This document shows positions 16,937-25,244 of a stretch of DNA of 64,000 bases, one piece after another. The position numbers and the translations under genes are program-made. Position 1 is the first letter of the stretch. Each line of letters opens with the position of its first letter. The notes below the pieces were generated by a model. That model worked only from the letters and a program-made list of their open reading frames with translations. It made no database searches and was not told the origin of the DNA. Source of the DNA: CAYURH01 sp964447105 (GTDB lineage: Bacteria; Patescibacteriota; Saccharimonadia; Saccharimonadales; EFPC-124); the NCBI GenBank assembly GCA_964447105.1, contig CAYURH010000002.1:1-64000 (forward strand), given 5' to 3'.

Positions 16937-16990
16937 ATGTGTGTGCTGGTGGCGCACCCACCTTCTTACATGCAGACCTTTATAAAATAG
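16937..16990 (+). CDS. Possible 17-residue peptide followed by an attenuator-like hairpin
   Basis: A small ORF reading MCVLVAHPPSYMQTFIK. Its stop codon abuts a 7-bp hairpin with a T-run. A promoter-peptide-terminator order resembles a leader-peptide attenuator for the gene at 17150, but there is no run of a single codon to sense. A chance ORF inside a short regulatory RNA is equally possible. Confidence 0.3.
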   Translation: MCVLVAHPPSYMQTFIK

Positions 16991-17013
16991 ACCGGCCCTA
17001 TGGTCGGTATTTT
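16991..17013 (+). terminator. Small intrinsic terminator
   Basis: ACCGGCC pairs with GGTCGGT (one G-U) around CTAT, followed by ATTTT. A second stem GCCAAAAG/CTTTTGGC (17016-17023/17032-17039) follows directly. Confidence 0.6.
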
Positions 17014-17149
17014 GCGCCAAAAGCACCAACCCTTTTGGCTACATTAGCCTTCTGGTAGTGATAGCGGTGAACGGCCCGCACGTCGCGTACCCGGAATGCT
17101 CCTGTTATAAAACCCGTTCCTATACAAGCGGTAAACAGGAGGGCTCACC

Positions 17150-17404
17150 ATGAGTCGCAAAACAACAGTAAATGAGGCGATCAACATTAGCGCCTGGTAC
17201 TTTACTCGCCAACTGACCACATACCCACGCCGTATGGAGTGGGGTGGCGCCAGTTACACTTTCCGCGATGGGCTGCAGTACTGCATCACCAAAGCCGGCG
17301 AAGTAACGCGCATATTTGACATGACGGACGGCCATCAGAGCTTCCGCCTAAAATGCGCTGGCGAATCCGACTGGACATTGGTGGCAATCACCGAGCACGC
17401 ATAA
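17150..17404 (+). CDS. Small hypothetical protein
   Basis: 84-residue soluble protein with beta-rich character (MEWGGASYTFRDGLQYCIT, then FRLKCAGESDWTLV) and no recognised family. AACAGGAGGG about 8 nt upstream is a strong ribosome site and TATACAAG lies near 17122. The 110 nt before it contain only hairpins and no longer ORF. An intrinsic terminator closes the gene, so it is a monocistronic unit. Confidence 0.65.
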   Translation: MSRKTTVNEAINISAWYFTRQLTTYPRRMEWGGASYTFRDGLQYCITKAGEVTRIFDMTDGHQSFRLKCAGESDWTLVAITEHA

Positions 17405-17417
17405 GCGTCCAGGGTAG

Positions 17418-17446
17418 AATAACCGCACTGATTGCGGTTATTTTAT
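17418..17446 (+). terminator. Intrinsic terminator
   Basis: AATAACCGCA pairs with TGCGGTTATT (10 bp) around CTGAT and runs into TTATTTT. Confidence 0.85.
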
Positions 17447-17484
17447 TTTGTGCAATACTGATGACATAGCGGGAGGGACAGCAC

Positions 17485-18000
17485 GTGCAGAAATACGGCA
17501 TGCTCAGCATTATCGTTGGTGGTTTGGTAGGAGTTGGTATTATAGTGACCGTGGTGCTCAATCATGTCCAGCCAGCGCAACCCACCCCCACCAAAGACGA
17601 TCAGCTATCATCGCAAACGCCCAAAACAGCGCAGAGCTCCGACACTCCCGAAGACCTCACCTTTACCGGTGCCGTGAGTGGCCACATGACCAACGGCCGC
17701 ACCGGTGACACATATACATGCGAGCCTACTACCACCGGGCCCATTGTTGGCAATGTCGGGGGTAGCGACTACGCATTTAGTTACCGAGCCGAGACTGCCA
17801 AAGGAGCAGGCAGTTACCGCGCATACGCACAGATCAGCCCAGTCGGCGACAAGAGCGTCGTGTACGCTTCGGACAACATATTCATCACTATCAACCCCGA
17901 CCGGCGCTCGGGTGTGGTGGAAGGGCAGTTACACAACCTAAAAGACGTACTGCAAACGGTGACGGTCAGCGGTACATGGAATTGTCCGCCTGATTTTTAG
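17485..18000 (+). CDS. Membrane-anchored secreted hypothetical protein
   Basis: 171 residues starting at GTG behind GGGAGGG. An N-terminal signal anchor (residues 6-27, MLSIIVGGLVGVGIIVTVVL) is followed by a Pro/Thr/Ser linker to about residue 58 and a beta-rich domain. That domain contains TYTCEPTT and ends GTWNCPPDF, so the two cysteines could form a disulfide outside the cell. No family was recognised. It is probably a surface-exposed protein. Confidence 0.7.
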   Translation: MQKYGMLSIIVGGLVGVGIIVTVVLNHVQPAQPTPTKDDQLSSQTPKTAQSSDTPEDLTFTGAVSGHMTNGRTGDTYTCEPTTTGPIVGNVGGSDYAFSYRAETAKGAGSYRAYAQISPVGDKSVVYASDNIFITINPDRRSGVVEGQLHNLKDVLQTVTVSGTWNCPPDF

Positions 18001-18002
18001 AG

Positions 18003-18031
18003 TTGAATTTATAGCATTTTTATGTTATAAT
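18003..18031 (+). promoter_or_regulatory. Strong sigma70 promoter with extended -10
   Basis: TTGAAT (18003-18008), 17 nt, TATAAT (18026-18031) preceded by TGT. It gives a leader of about 70 nt for the GC-rich gene at 18108; the leader contains a CCCCTTGGGCTTTGGCCCTTCGGGG-like self-complementary stretch (described by position, 18043-18067). Confidence 0.8.
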
Positions 18032-18107
18032 ATTTTAAGTAATCCCCTTGGGCTTTGGCCCTTCGGGGAAAACGCCCTTTCCAGCGAATAACAGAGGTGA
18101 ACTCGTA

Positions 18108-18962
18108 ATGACGCGTAACCGCTGGCATGTGCTCATCGCCATCCTGATAGCCATCACGATCGCAATCGCCGGATGGGCTTTCGGACAGAGTCTGCGCACC
18201 AAGCCGCAGGCCCAGGCCATTCCGTCGCCCAGTGTGGCAGCCCGGGTCGGCCCGAGCGCCGAGACGTCTCCATCCCCGCTGCCGTCGGTCGAACCGTCGC
18301 CGTCCGAGACGCCCGAACCCAGCATCAGCCCGAGTCCGTCGGCATCGCCGTCGCCCAGTGCGACCCCGGTGTTCGATTTCTCGGGCGTGCCGTTCGACGC
18401 CGCGCAGACCTACGTGGTCGAGCGCACCAGCGGCAAGAGCAAGCAGCGGATCGGCATCGCCGTCGGTTCGCCGTCGCCGCACATGCAGATGGACGGGATG
18501 GGCACGATGTGCCTGGACCGCGCCACCAGCATGGTGCCGATCTACATCAGCACCATCAGCACCGGGCCGACCATCCAGTGGCCGGTGCTGCGTGCGTCGG
18601 TGCTCACGCCCACCGCGCTGAGTTTCAAGCCCTCGATGGCGTGGAAGAACGACAGTGGCTACATGGGCTACTGCTCGAACTTCGACCCCGGCATCGGCGC
18701 CAATGCGGCTCCGAACGCCCCCACCCGCACGCACTACACCATCTACGGAACCACGGCCGACACACAGGTCGTGCGGGCCGCGATGGCCGCGATGGGCGGG
18801 GTCGACATGCCGGCGCTCTACCTGCGCCTGGACGACTCGAACTACAAGATCCTCCAGACCACCACCGACGTCGCCACCAACACTGGCGGTCAGGTGTACA
18901 TCCGGCTGGGTCTGTACGACAAGTCGCCGTGCCAGGCGTTCAGCGGCCTCAAATGCCGCTGA
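18108..18962 (+). CDS. Secreted protein with Ser/Pro linker, very GC-rich gene
   Basis: 284 residues. Signal anchor at about 7-26 (IAILIAITIAIAGWAF), then a repetitive Ser/Pro/Glu linker to about residue 85 (SPSPSASPSPSATP), then a beta-rich domain of about 195 residues with four cysteines. No family was recognised. Third codon positions are almost all G or C, far above neighbouring genes, in a style reminiscent of Actinobacteria. The start is chosen at MTRNRW, behind GAGGTGA, because the longer frame begins inside the leader. A 12-bp terminator follows. Horizontal acquisition is likely but unproven. Confidence 0.72.
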   Translation: MTRNRWHVLIAILIAITIAIAGWAFGQSLRTKPQAQAIPSPSVAARVGPSAETSPSPLPSVEPSPSETPEPSISPSPSASPSPSATPVFDFSGVPFDAAQTYVVERTSGKSKQRIGIAVGSPSPHMQMDGMGTMCLDRATSMVPIYISTISTGPTIQWPVLRASVLTPTALSFKPSMAWKNDSGYMGYCSNFDPGIGANAAPNAPTRTHYTIYGTTADTQVVRAAMAAMGGVDMPALYLRLDDSNYKILQTTTDVATNTGGQVYIRLGLYDKSPCQAFSGLKCR

Positions 18963-18989
18963 ACCTGAAGCACACAAGGAAAGGGATTT

Positions 18990-19019
18990 ACGCCGCACCG
19001 GCTCCGGTGCGGCGTTTCC
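18990..19019 (+). terminator. Intrinsic terminator, 12-bp stem
   Basis: ACGCCGCACCGG and CCGGTGCGGCGT are separated by two nt, followed by TTCCTTTTG. Confidence 0.85.
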
Positions 19020-19057
19020 TTTTGTATTTATAGATGCACAACTTATTAACCATGTTG

Positions 19058-19063
19058 TACAAT
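19058..19063 (+). promoter_or_regulatory. -10 of the kinase operon (leaderless)
   Basis: TACAAT lies 6 nt before the ATG at 19070, with no ribosome site. Confidence 0.55.
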
Positions 19064-19069
19064 AGGCTC

Positions 19070-20794
19070 ATGCTTAATGATACGCCGCCACGGCGCGTTG
19101 CTGGGGTAGGTCAGAGATCCACGTGGGATAACCTGGCTCACAGTGGTTTTACAGTTAGAGATGCCAACTACGGGTTGGTGTATACATTAAATATCTATGG
19201 GTTGCTTGGCATGCTTTCACTTGGCGTGTTTGGCGTCCTGCACATTCTGGTCGAGCATAACCCACTAGTGGGATACACCGAAATCGCCGGGGCCTTGGGG
19301 CTTTTCCTCACCCTTGTGGGTGTGCGATTTACGAAAAATATCGTACTGGGGCGCAATAGCTTTCTGCTCATCCTGCTTATTATGCTGATGGTCATGCTGG
19401 TAAGCGGCGGCACTGCTGGCACGGGCATATTTTGGTTTTTCATGTTCCCAGTGAGCGCTTTTTTGCTGACCAACAAAACACAGGGGTGGCTATGGATGAG
19501 CGCGTTGATCGCATCGATAATAGCGCTCGCTATACTACAGGCTTTGGATATGGGCGACCTGGCGTATGATGCGCTCACGATACGCCAGCTCGTTATCACG
19601 CTGATTATTGTGACGTTTGGCATATATTCATATCAATTGTCGCGCGAGCGATTGCAGCGCCAAACCGACCAAAGCCAGTACGCACTCAAAGAAGAAAAAA
19701 CGCGCGCAGACACCATACTCGACAACATCGACATAGGGGTGGTAGCTATCGACACCACAGGCAAACTAATCGTAATCAACCAAGCCGCAGCCGAAATGCT
19801 GGGATGGCAGTCCAACGCTGTCATGGGTAAACTATTTACCGATGTCATGCCGCTTATCGACCACGAGGGGCGCGTGATCCCACTCGAAGATCGCCCACTT
19901 CACCAAGCGTTGAGTGGAAAGCGTACCGAGGCTACGCTGTCATACAAACGCCACGACGGCAGCATATTCCCTGTGACTATGGTGTGTCGGCCGATTGTCG
20001 TAAATGGGCAAACCATAGGCGCTATCTGCGCATTCCGCGACGTCACACAAGAGCAGGCAATCGATCATGCCAAAACCGAATTTGTTACCCTCGCGTCTCA
20101 CCAACTACGCACACCACTGGCAGCTATTTCTTGGTACGGGGAAATGCTCATCAACGGCGACGCTGGTAAGCTTACCGAAGATCAATCAACCTACGTACAA
20201 CAAATTTATCAAAGCACGCAACGCTCGACCGCCATGGTAGAGGCTATGCTCACTGCATCTTCACTCGAGCTAGGTAACGTAAGCGTCAAACCAGAACCTA
20301 CCGACATCGCCACTGTGCTTCACCAGGGTTTGCATGCGCTACTGGGCTCAGTTGGCGCAGGCAAAAAAATCAACATTGTGGAAGAGTACGACAAAACGCT
20401 GCAGCCCGTCCCACTTGACCTCAAGCTCACCCGCACCATCTTCCAAAACCTTATTGCTAACGCCATCAAATATACCCCCGAAGGCGGCACAGTTACACTC
20501 CGCGCCACGGCCAGCAACCAAGTATTACACACGGGCAGCGCCGGCAGCGTACTCATAGAAATCACCGACACCGGCTACGGTATCCCCAAGCGCGAACAGG
20601 CCAAAGTATTTAGTAGATTATTTCGCGCGGATAATGTGAAGAAAAAAGACACAGACGGCACTGGCTTAGGCTTATTTATCGTCAAGACGGCCCTGGAATA
20701 CACTGGCGGCAGCGTGTCCTTTGTATCGAACGAAGGCAAAGGCACTACCTTCTCGGTATACCTACCTGTCGAAGGTATGCGGAGACACTTCTGA
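19070..20794 (+). CDS. Membrane PAS-sensor histidine kinase 1
   Basis: 574 residues. About six hydrophobic helices (residues 35-200) form a membrane input domain. A PAS domain follows (ILDNIDIGVVAIDTTGKLIVI, about 215-330), then HisKA with the phospho-acceptor in LASHQLRTPLAA (His about 343) and a HATPase with N box NLIANAIKYTPEGG, G1 DTGYGIP and G2 GTGLGLFI. The start is the ATG 6 nt after TACAAT rather than an earlier in-frame ATG that lies upstream of that promoter. It overlaps the next kinase by one base (TGATG). Confidence 0.92.
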   Translation: MLNDTPPRRVAGVGQRSTWDNLAHSGFTVRDANYGLVYTLNIYGLLGMLSLGVFGVLHILVEHNPLVGYTEIAGALGLFLTLVGVRFTKNIVLGRNSFLLILLIMLMVMLVSGGTAGTGIFWFFMFPVSAFLLTNKTQGWLWMSALIASIIALAILQALDMGDLAYDALTIRQLVITLIIVTFGIYSYQLSRERLQRQTDQSQYALKEEKTRADTILDNIDIGVVAIDTTGKLIVINQAAAEMLGWQSNAVMGKLFTDVMPLIDHEGRVIPLEDRPLHQALSGKRTEATLSYKRHDGSIFPVTMVCRPIVVNGQTIGAICAFRDVTQEQAIDHAKTEFVTLASHQLRTPLAAISWYGEMLINGDAGKLTEDQSTYVQQIYQSTQRSTAMVEAMLTASSLELGNVSVKPEPTDIATVLHQGLHALLGSVGAGKKINIVEEYDKTLQPVPLDLKLTRTIFQNLIANAIKYTPEGGTVTLRATASNQVLHTGSAGSVLIEITDTGYGIPKREQAKVFSRLFRADNVKKKDTDGTGLGLFIVKTALEYTGGSVSFVSNEGKGTTFSVYLPVEGMRRHF

Positions 20795-22659
20795 TGCGTG
20801 TGACGTTGCGTGTGCGAATTGTAATCACTTTTTTGGTGGTAACGGCCATAGTGGGTGGCGTTAGTTACTACCAAATTGCCTCAGTGAACACTATCAACAA
20901 CACGTTTTTGGATCTTATCGATAACGACTTTGCACAAATTGACGCGCTCGAAAAAATCAAAATCTCGCTGGCCCGCATCGAAAACAAAGTCCAGCAACCC
21001 AATGCCAAAACCGAAGCTCTCGAGCTCACCAACGACATACAAGATCACATTAAACTCCTGCGTGACCACTCGAGCACAGGACAGACAGCGGCTGTCGATC
21101 CAGTAACTGTTAACCAAATCAACGCCACCCTCGACGATGTCGTAAGACGCATCGATGACTTGTATGCCGTGACCGCCGCCACACAACTTTCAGCGCGACA
21201 AGCAGAGCTCACCAAGAGCCGAGCCCAACTCACCACCTTAGTCGATGCCGCGCTCGATGAAGCTACCAAACGAGTCGCGCTTGAAAACGGCGAAGCTACA
21301 GCTATAGTCAACCAAACCGTCAACACCACGCGCCTCACAGCCATATTGGCAGCACTAACGGCGATATTGCTGGGCTTAATTGTTGCAGCTAGCATCTCAC
21401 GCCGAGTAAAAAAACTTGGCCAGGCCGCACAGGCAATTGCCAACGGTGATTTTTCGGAAACGATTACTATTGGCACCACTGACGAAATTGGCGATCTAGC
21501 ACGAGCGTTTAATCAAATGTCAGCCCGACTGCGTGAATCCTATCGTCGCCTTGCCGTAGAAGCGCAACGCGACAGCGCCATGATGCAAAACATGGGCGAA
21601 GGTCTCATTGCCATCGACGACCAAGGCAATATAGTACTACTCAACCACGTGGCCGCCACGCTGCTCGAAATTGACTCCAACGATGACGTGGGCGGTGCAA
21701 GCATCTACAACACCTTTCGCATCCTCGATCACGACAACAATGTCATGCCCCCCGAACAAACACCCATGTATGCAGCGCTCGCACATGCCGCCAAAGTAAG
21801 CGACGTATTTAGTTTGCCACGCAAAGATGGCCGCAAAATTTTGGCCAACGTCAACGCCAGCCCGATCATTCTCGACCAAAAAGTGGTGGGTGCCGTGCTG
21901 GTGCTCCGTGACGTCACCAAAGAACGCGAAGTAGACCGCATGAAGACGGAGTTTATATCACTAGCTTCGCACCAGTTGCGGACACCGCTCAGCGCGATCA
22001 AATGGTTTAGTGAAATGCTCGCCTCAGGCGACGCCGGCAAACTAGGGGACGAACAAGCAGACTTTGTAAAAAATATTTCGGACTCGACCGAGCGTATGAT
22101 CCAGTTGGTCAACGCACTGCTGAACATTTCGCGCATTGAATCCGGCCGTATTATGGTGACACCACAACCCACCGACCTGAAGGATCTGGTGTCGGGTATC
22201 GTCAATGACCTAAAAGGTAAAACGGCCGAAAAACAACAATCACTCGTCATCAGCGTCCATCAAGACTTGCCCAAAATCAGTCTCGACCCACGACTGATCG
22301 GCCAGGTATACCTGAATTTGCTTACCAACGCCATCAAATACACCCCGAAGGGTGGCGAAATATCAGTATTCATCTCCAAAAAAGATGACATGGCTATATC
22401 TCAAGTCTCCGACAACGGCTACGGCATCCCCAAAGAGCAGCAAGGCCGTGTGTTCCAGAAATTCTTCCGTGCCAGCAACGCGGTGCAAGTAGAAACGGAT
22501 GGTACCGGCTTGGGACTGTATCTTATCAAATCCATTATCGAATCGTCCGGCGGCCAAATTTGGTTCGAGAGTGCAGAAGGTAAAGGTACGACATTTTGGT
22601 TTAGCATCCCTCTGAGTGGCATGAAAGCTAAAAAAGGCGAAGTAACACTGGACATGTAA
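20794..22659 (+). CDS. HAMP-PAS histidine kinase 2
   Basis: 621 residues. Helix 1 at about 8-28, a coiled four-helix-bundle-like extracytoplasmic domain to about 180, helix 2 at 185-205, HAMP (KLGQAAQAIANGDFSETI...FNQMSARL), PAS (MMQNMGEGLIAIDDQGNIVLL), HisKA (LASHQLRTPLSAIKW, His about 393), and HATPase (NLLTNAIKYTPKGG, DNGYGIP, GTGLGLYL). It shares the kinase core with the preceding protein, so the pair probably arose by duplication with a swapped input domain. It is translationally coupled to kinase 1. The sensory domain resembles methyl-accepting chemoreceptor bundles, which suits pilus-based surface sensing (inference). Confidence 0.93.
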   Translation: MRVTLRVRIVITFLVVTAIVGGVSYYQIASVNTINNTFLDLIDNDFAQIDALEKIKISLARIENKVQQPNAKTEALELTNDIQDHIKLLRDHSSTGQTAAVDPVTVNQINATLDDVVRRIDDLYAVTAATQLSARQAELTKSRAQLTTLVDAALDEATKRVALENGEATAIVNQTVNTTRLTAILAALTAILLGLIVAASISRRVKKLGQAAQAIANGDFSETITIGTTDEIGDLARAFNQMSARLRESYRRLAVEAQRDSAMMQNMGEGLIAIDDQGNIVLLNHVAATLLEIDSNDDVGGASIYNTFRILDHDNNVMPPEQTPMYAALAHAAKVSDVFSLPRKDGRKILANVNASPIILDQKVVGAVLVLRDVTKEREVDRMKTEFISLASHQLRTPLSAIKWFSEMLASGDAGKLGDEQADFVKNISDSTERMIQLVNALLNISRIESGRIMVTPQPTDLKDLVSGIVNDLKGKTAEKQQSLVISVHQDLPKISLDPRLIGQVYLNLLTNAIKYTPKGGEISVFISKKDDMAISQVSDNGYGIPKEQQGRVFQKFFRASNAVQVETDGTGLGLYLIKSIIESSGGQIWFESAEGKGTTFWFSIPLSGMKAKKGEVTLDM

Positions 22660-22728
22660 CGAGAGAGATGCTGTGAAACAGTTCATGAACATAATAAGAA
22701 AGGAACTTAGCTCGCCTAAGTAAACGCG

Positions 22729-22737
22729 TGCTAAAAT
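22729..22737 (+). promoter_or_regulatory. Extended -10 of receiver 1 (leaderless)
   Basis: TGC TAAAAT followed by 6 nt and the ATG at 22744. Confidence 0.55.
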
Positions 22738-22743
22738 AAAGCT

Positions 22744-23199
22744 ATGTCAAAAGCCAACCCCACAATCATGGTAGTCGAAGATGAGACCCTGCTTCTGCAG
22801 GCTATCACCAAAAAACTCAAACTTTCAGACATGGACGTGCTGTCGTGTTCCAGCGGCCAACAAGCAATTGATTATCTCAACAGCCTCGACGAACTACCCG
22901 ATGCCGTGTGGCTGGACTACTACCTAAAAGACATGAACGGTCTTGCCTTCATGCAGCAGCTCAAAACCAATCCTAAGTGGTCTAACATTCCCGTGCTAGT
23001 GGTAAGCAACTCTGCCAGCCCTGACAAAGTACACAACATGCTCGGTTTGGGCGCACGCAAATATATATTAAAGGCCGAATACCGCCTCGATGAAATCATC
23101 GAAATCATCCACAGTTTCATAGAAGATGCCCAGGGTAGCGACGGGTCACATGGCGACGGCACCAACCCGGGCGTCCCGAATAACCAAAAGACGGAGTAG
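22744..23199 (+). CDS. Stand-alone response regulator receiver 1
   Basis: 151 residues: a single CheY-like receiver with acidic pair E12/D13, phospho-acceptor Asp58 in VWLDYYLKDMNG, the switch residue in VLVVSNSAS and Lys in KYILKAEY. The receiver ends near residue 125 and a Gly/Asp-rich tail follows with no DNA-binding domain, so output must be by protein contact, for instance with the pilus ATPase encoded next. It has its own leaderless promoter after the kinase genes. Confidence 0.92.
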   Translation: MSKANPTIMVVEDETLLLQAITKKLKLSDMDVLSCSSGQQAIDYLNSLDELPDAVWLDYYLKDMNGLAFMQQLKTNPKWSNIPVLVVSNSASPDKVHNMLGLGARKYILKAEYRLDEIIEIIHSFIEDAQGSDGSHGDGTNPGVPNNQKTE

Positions 23200-23203
23200 A
23201 AGC

Positions 23204-23569
23204 ATGGCCGACACACCCAAAACAGTACTGATTGTCGAAGACGAGAAACCGCTTTCCCACGCCCTTGCGCTCAAGCTGCAACACGAAGGCATGACGGTGA
23301 CTATTGCCAACAATGGTCAGGAATGCCTCGATCTGATCACCAGCAAAAACTTTGATGTCGTGCTACTCGACCTGATGATGCCCATCATGAACGGCTTCCA
23401 GGTACTCGAAGAGTTGCAAAAACGCCCACAAAAACCAGTTGTCTTTGTGCTATCCAACCTAAGCCAGCACGAAGACGAACAGCGCTCACTCAGCTTGGGT
23501 GCCCGTAAATTCTTTATCAAATCTGACACACCACTCACAACCATTGTTGAAGAGGTGAAAGCCACGTAG
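23204..23569 (+). CDS. Stand-alone response regulator receiver 2
   Basis: 121-residue CheY-like receiver: E12/D13, phospho-acceptor Asp56 in VLLDLMMPIMNG, VFVLSNLS and the Lys of KFFIKSD. There is no output domain. I start it at MADTPK behind GGAGTAG, 4 nt after the receiver 1 stop; the longer frame runs through the receiver 1 tail. Two receivers side by side suggest opposing outputs or a phosphorelay sink, as in CheY/CheV-type pilus control. Confidence 0.92.
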   Translation: MADTPKTVLIVEDEKPLSHALALKLQHEGMTVTIANNGQECLDLITSKNFDVVLLDLMMPIMNGFQVLEELQKRPQKPVVFVLSNLSQHEDEQRSLSLGARKFFIKSDTPLTTIVEEVKAT

Positions 23570-23591
23570 GTTTACAGGAATAGGGTGGGGC

Positions 23592-25241
23592 ATGTATCCA
23601 AGTATCGATAAAATCAAAGCGATTCTGCTACAAGGTAGCTACTTGTCGGAAGCCGACAGTCAAGCTGCCGAGGCTGCGTCCAAAGACAGTGCTGAATACG
23701 TTGATTTTTTGATACGCCAAGAACTGCTCACCAAACAATTGCTCGGTCAAGCCCTGGCTGAAGGCTACAAAGTACCGTACGCCGATTTAAGTGCGCACCC
23801 GATCGGCAAAGACGAAGTAGCTCGCATACCAGAACAAGTAGCTCGCGCTAATCGCGCCGTATTCGTAAAAGAATCCGACAAAATTGCAGCCGTAGCTACC
23901 GACACGCCAGACAAAGTAGACATAAATGCACTCCAGGCATTATTCCCCAATCAAAAAGTTCGCTTGGCGTATGCTCTGCCCGAATTTATCGACGCCAGCC
24001 TCACGCTCTATGAGCAACCACTAGCCACCAAGTTTACGCAGATTATTGGCGCGGGGCAGGGCATTGCACCAGCTATTGTAGATGCGATTTTGCGCGATGC
24101 ACTGACGTATCGTGCGTCTGACATTCACTTTGAACCAGAAGCGACCGAAGTAATCGTGCGATTCCGTGTAGACGGCAACTTGCGCGAAGCCGGCCGACTG
24201 CCCAAAGAATATTACGAAAACATCCTCAACCGCATCAAAGTCGAAAGCGGCATGCGCATCGACGAACACTTCTCGGCGCAAGACGGCGCTATCCAGCGTA
24301 TTGTCGACAACAATCATATCGACCTACGCGCCTCACTCGTGCCCACTGTGCAGGGCGAAAAAGTGGTGATGCGTGTGCTTGGCGCCTACGTGCAAGGCTA
24401 TAGCTTGGCCGACATCGGCCTCAACGACGAACATCGCAAAATGCTCGAAACATACGCCGCCAAACCATTTGGCATGATCCTTACTGTAGGTCCCACCGGT
24501 TCTGGCAAAACCACCACACTGTATTCGCTCATCAAAATGTTGAATAAACCCAATGTCAACATCACCAGCATCGAAGACCCCGTGGAATACAAAATCGCCG
24601 GCATCAACCAAATCCAAGTGCGCGAGCAAACCAACATGACATTCGCCAAAGGGCTGCGCTCTATTGTGCGCCAAGACCCCGACATCATACTGGTGGGTGA
24701 AATTCGCGACGAAGAAACCGCCGAAATCTCGGTGAACGCCGCGCTCACCGGCCACTTGCTCCTGAGCACATTCCACGCCAACGACGCCGCCACGGCCATA
24801 CCGCGCTTGGCCGACATGGGTATTGAGCCATTCCTGTTGGCATCCACGCTAGAGGTCATCATCGCCCAACGGTTGGTTCGTCGTATCTGCACCCACTGTC
24901 GCTACAGCCTACCTACCATTGACGCGCTCAAAGACGTAAAAGGCGCCGCCAACATCGCTCACTATTTCACTGGCACCGACACACTCTACGCTGGCAAAGG
25001 CTGCAATGTCTGCGCCAACACGGGGTACACCGGCCGCTTGGCGCTGTTTGAATTTATCGAAATGACCCCCGAAATGCAGGACTTAGTCGCCAAATCCCAG
25101 ACCACCCGCGACATCGAAGCTTTGGCGCGCAAACAAGGGAGCCTGCCTATGTTCGAAGATGGCATACTCAAAATAAAAAGCGGCCTAACCACCATGACTG
25201 AAGTGATGCGTGTGGTGCAGCCGCCCCGCGCCAAGGGGTAG
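23592..25241 (+). CDS. pilB: Type IV pilus assembly ATPase PilB
   Basis: Cytoplasmic hexameric ATPase driving pilin polymerisation. The N-terminal MshEN-like domain covers about residues 1-150. The core has Walker A GPTGSGKTTTLYSL near residue 300, the Asp box, Walker B IILVGEIRDEETAEI and the His box GHLLLSTFHAND. The zinc pair CTHC near 436 and CNVC near 475 is kept. Length 549 is typical. GGGTGGGG precedes the ATG; pilC follows 3 nt after the stop. No PilT retraction ATPase or prepilin peptidase is in the window. Confidence 0.95.
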   Translation: MYPSIDKIKAILLQGSYLSEADSQAAEAASKDSAEYVDFLIRQELLTKQLLGQALAEGYKVPYADLSAHPIGKDEVARIPEQVARANRAVFVKESDKIAAVATDTPDKVDINALQALFPNQKVRLAYALPEFIDASLTLYEQPLATKFTQIIGAGQGIAPAIVDAILRDALTYRASDIHFEPEATEVIVRFRVDGNLREAGRLPKEYYENILNRIKVESGMRIDEHFSAQDGAIQRIVDNNHIDLRASLVPTVQGEKVVMRVLGAYVQGYSLADIGLNDEHRKMLETYAAKPFGMILTVGPTGSGKTTTLYSLIKMLNKPNVNITSIEDPVEYKIAGINQIQVREQTNMTFAKGLRSIVRQDPDIILVGEIRDEETAEISVNAALTGHLLLSTFHANDAATAIPRLADMGIEPFLLASTLEVIIAQRLVRRICTHCRYSLPTIDALKDVKGAANIAHYFTGTDTLYAGKGCNVCANTGYTGRLALFEFIEMTPEMQDLVAKSQTTRDIEALARKQGSLPMFEDGILKIKSGLTTMTEVMRVVQPPRAKG

Positions 25242-25244
25242 GGT

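Noticed and set aside
18009..18998. Long minus-strand ORF (329 codons) opposite the GC-rich gene at 18108
   Set aside because: It is rich in Arg/His/Gly, has no domain and no ribosome site, and arises from the high GC3 of the plus-strand gene.
18173..19033. Second plus-strand frame over the gene at 18108
   Set aside because: Composition (Arg/His-rich, no motif) and lack of a start signal mark it as a shadow frame.
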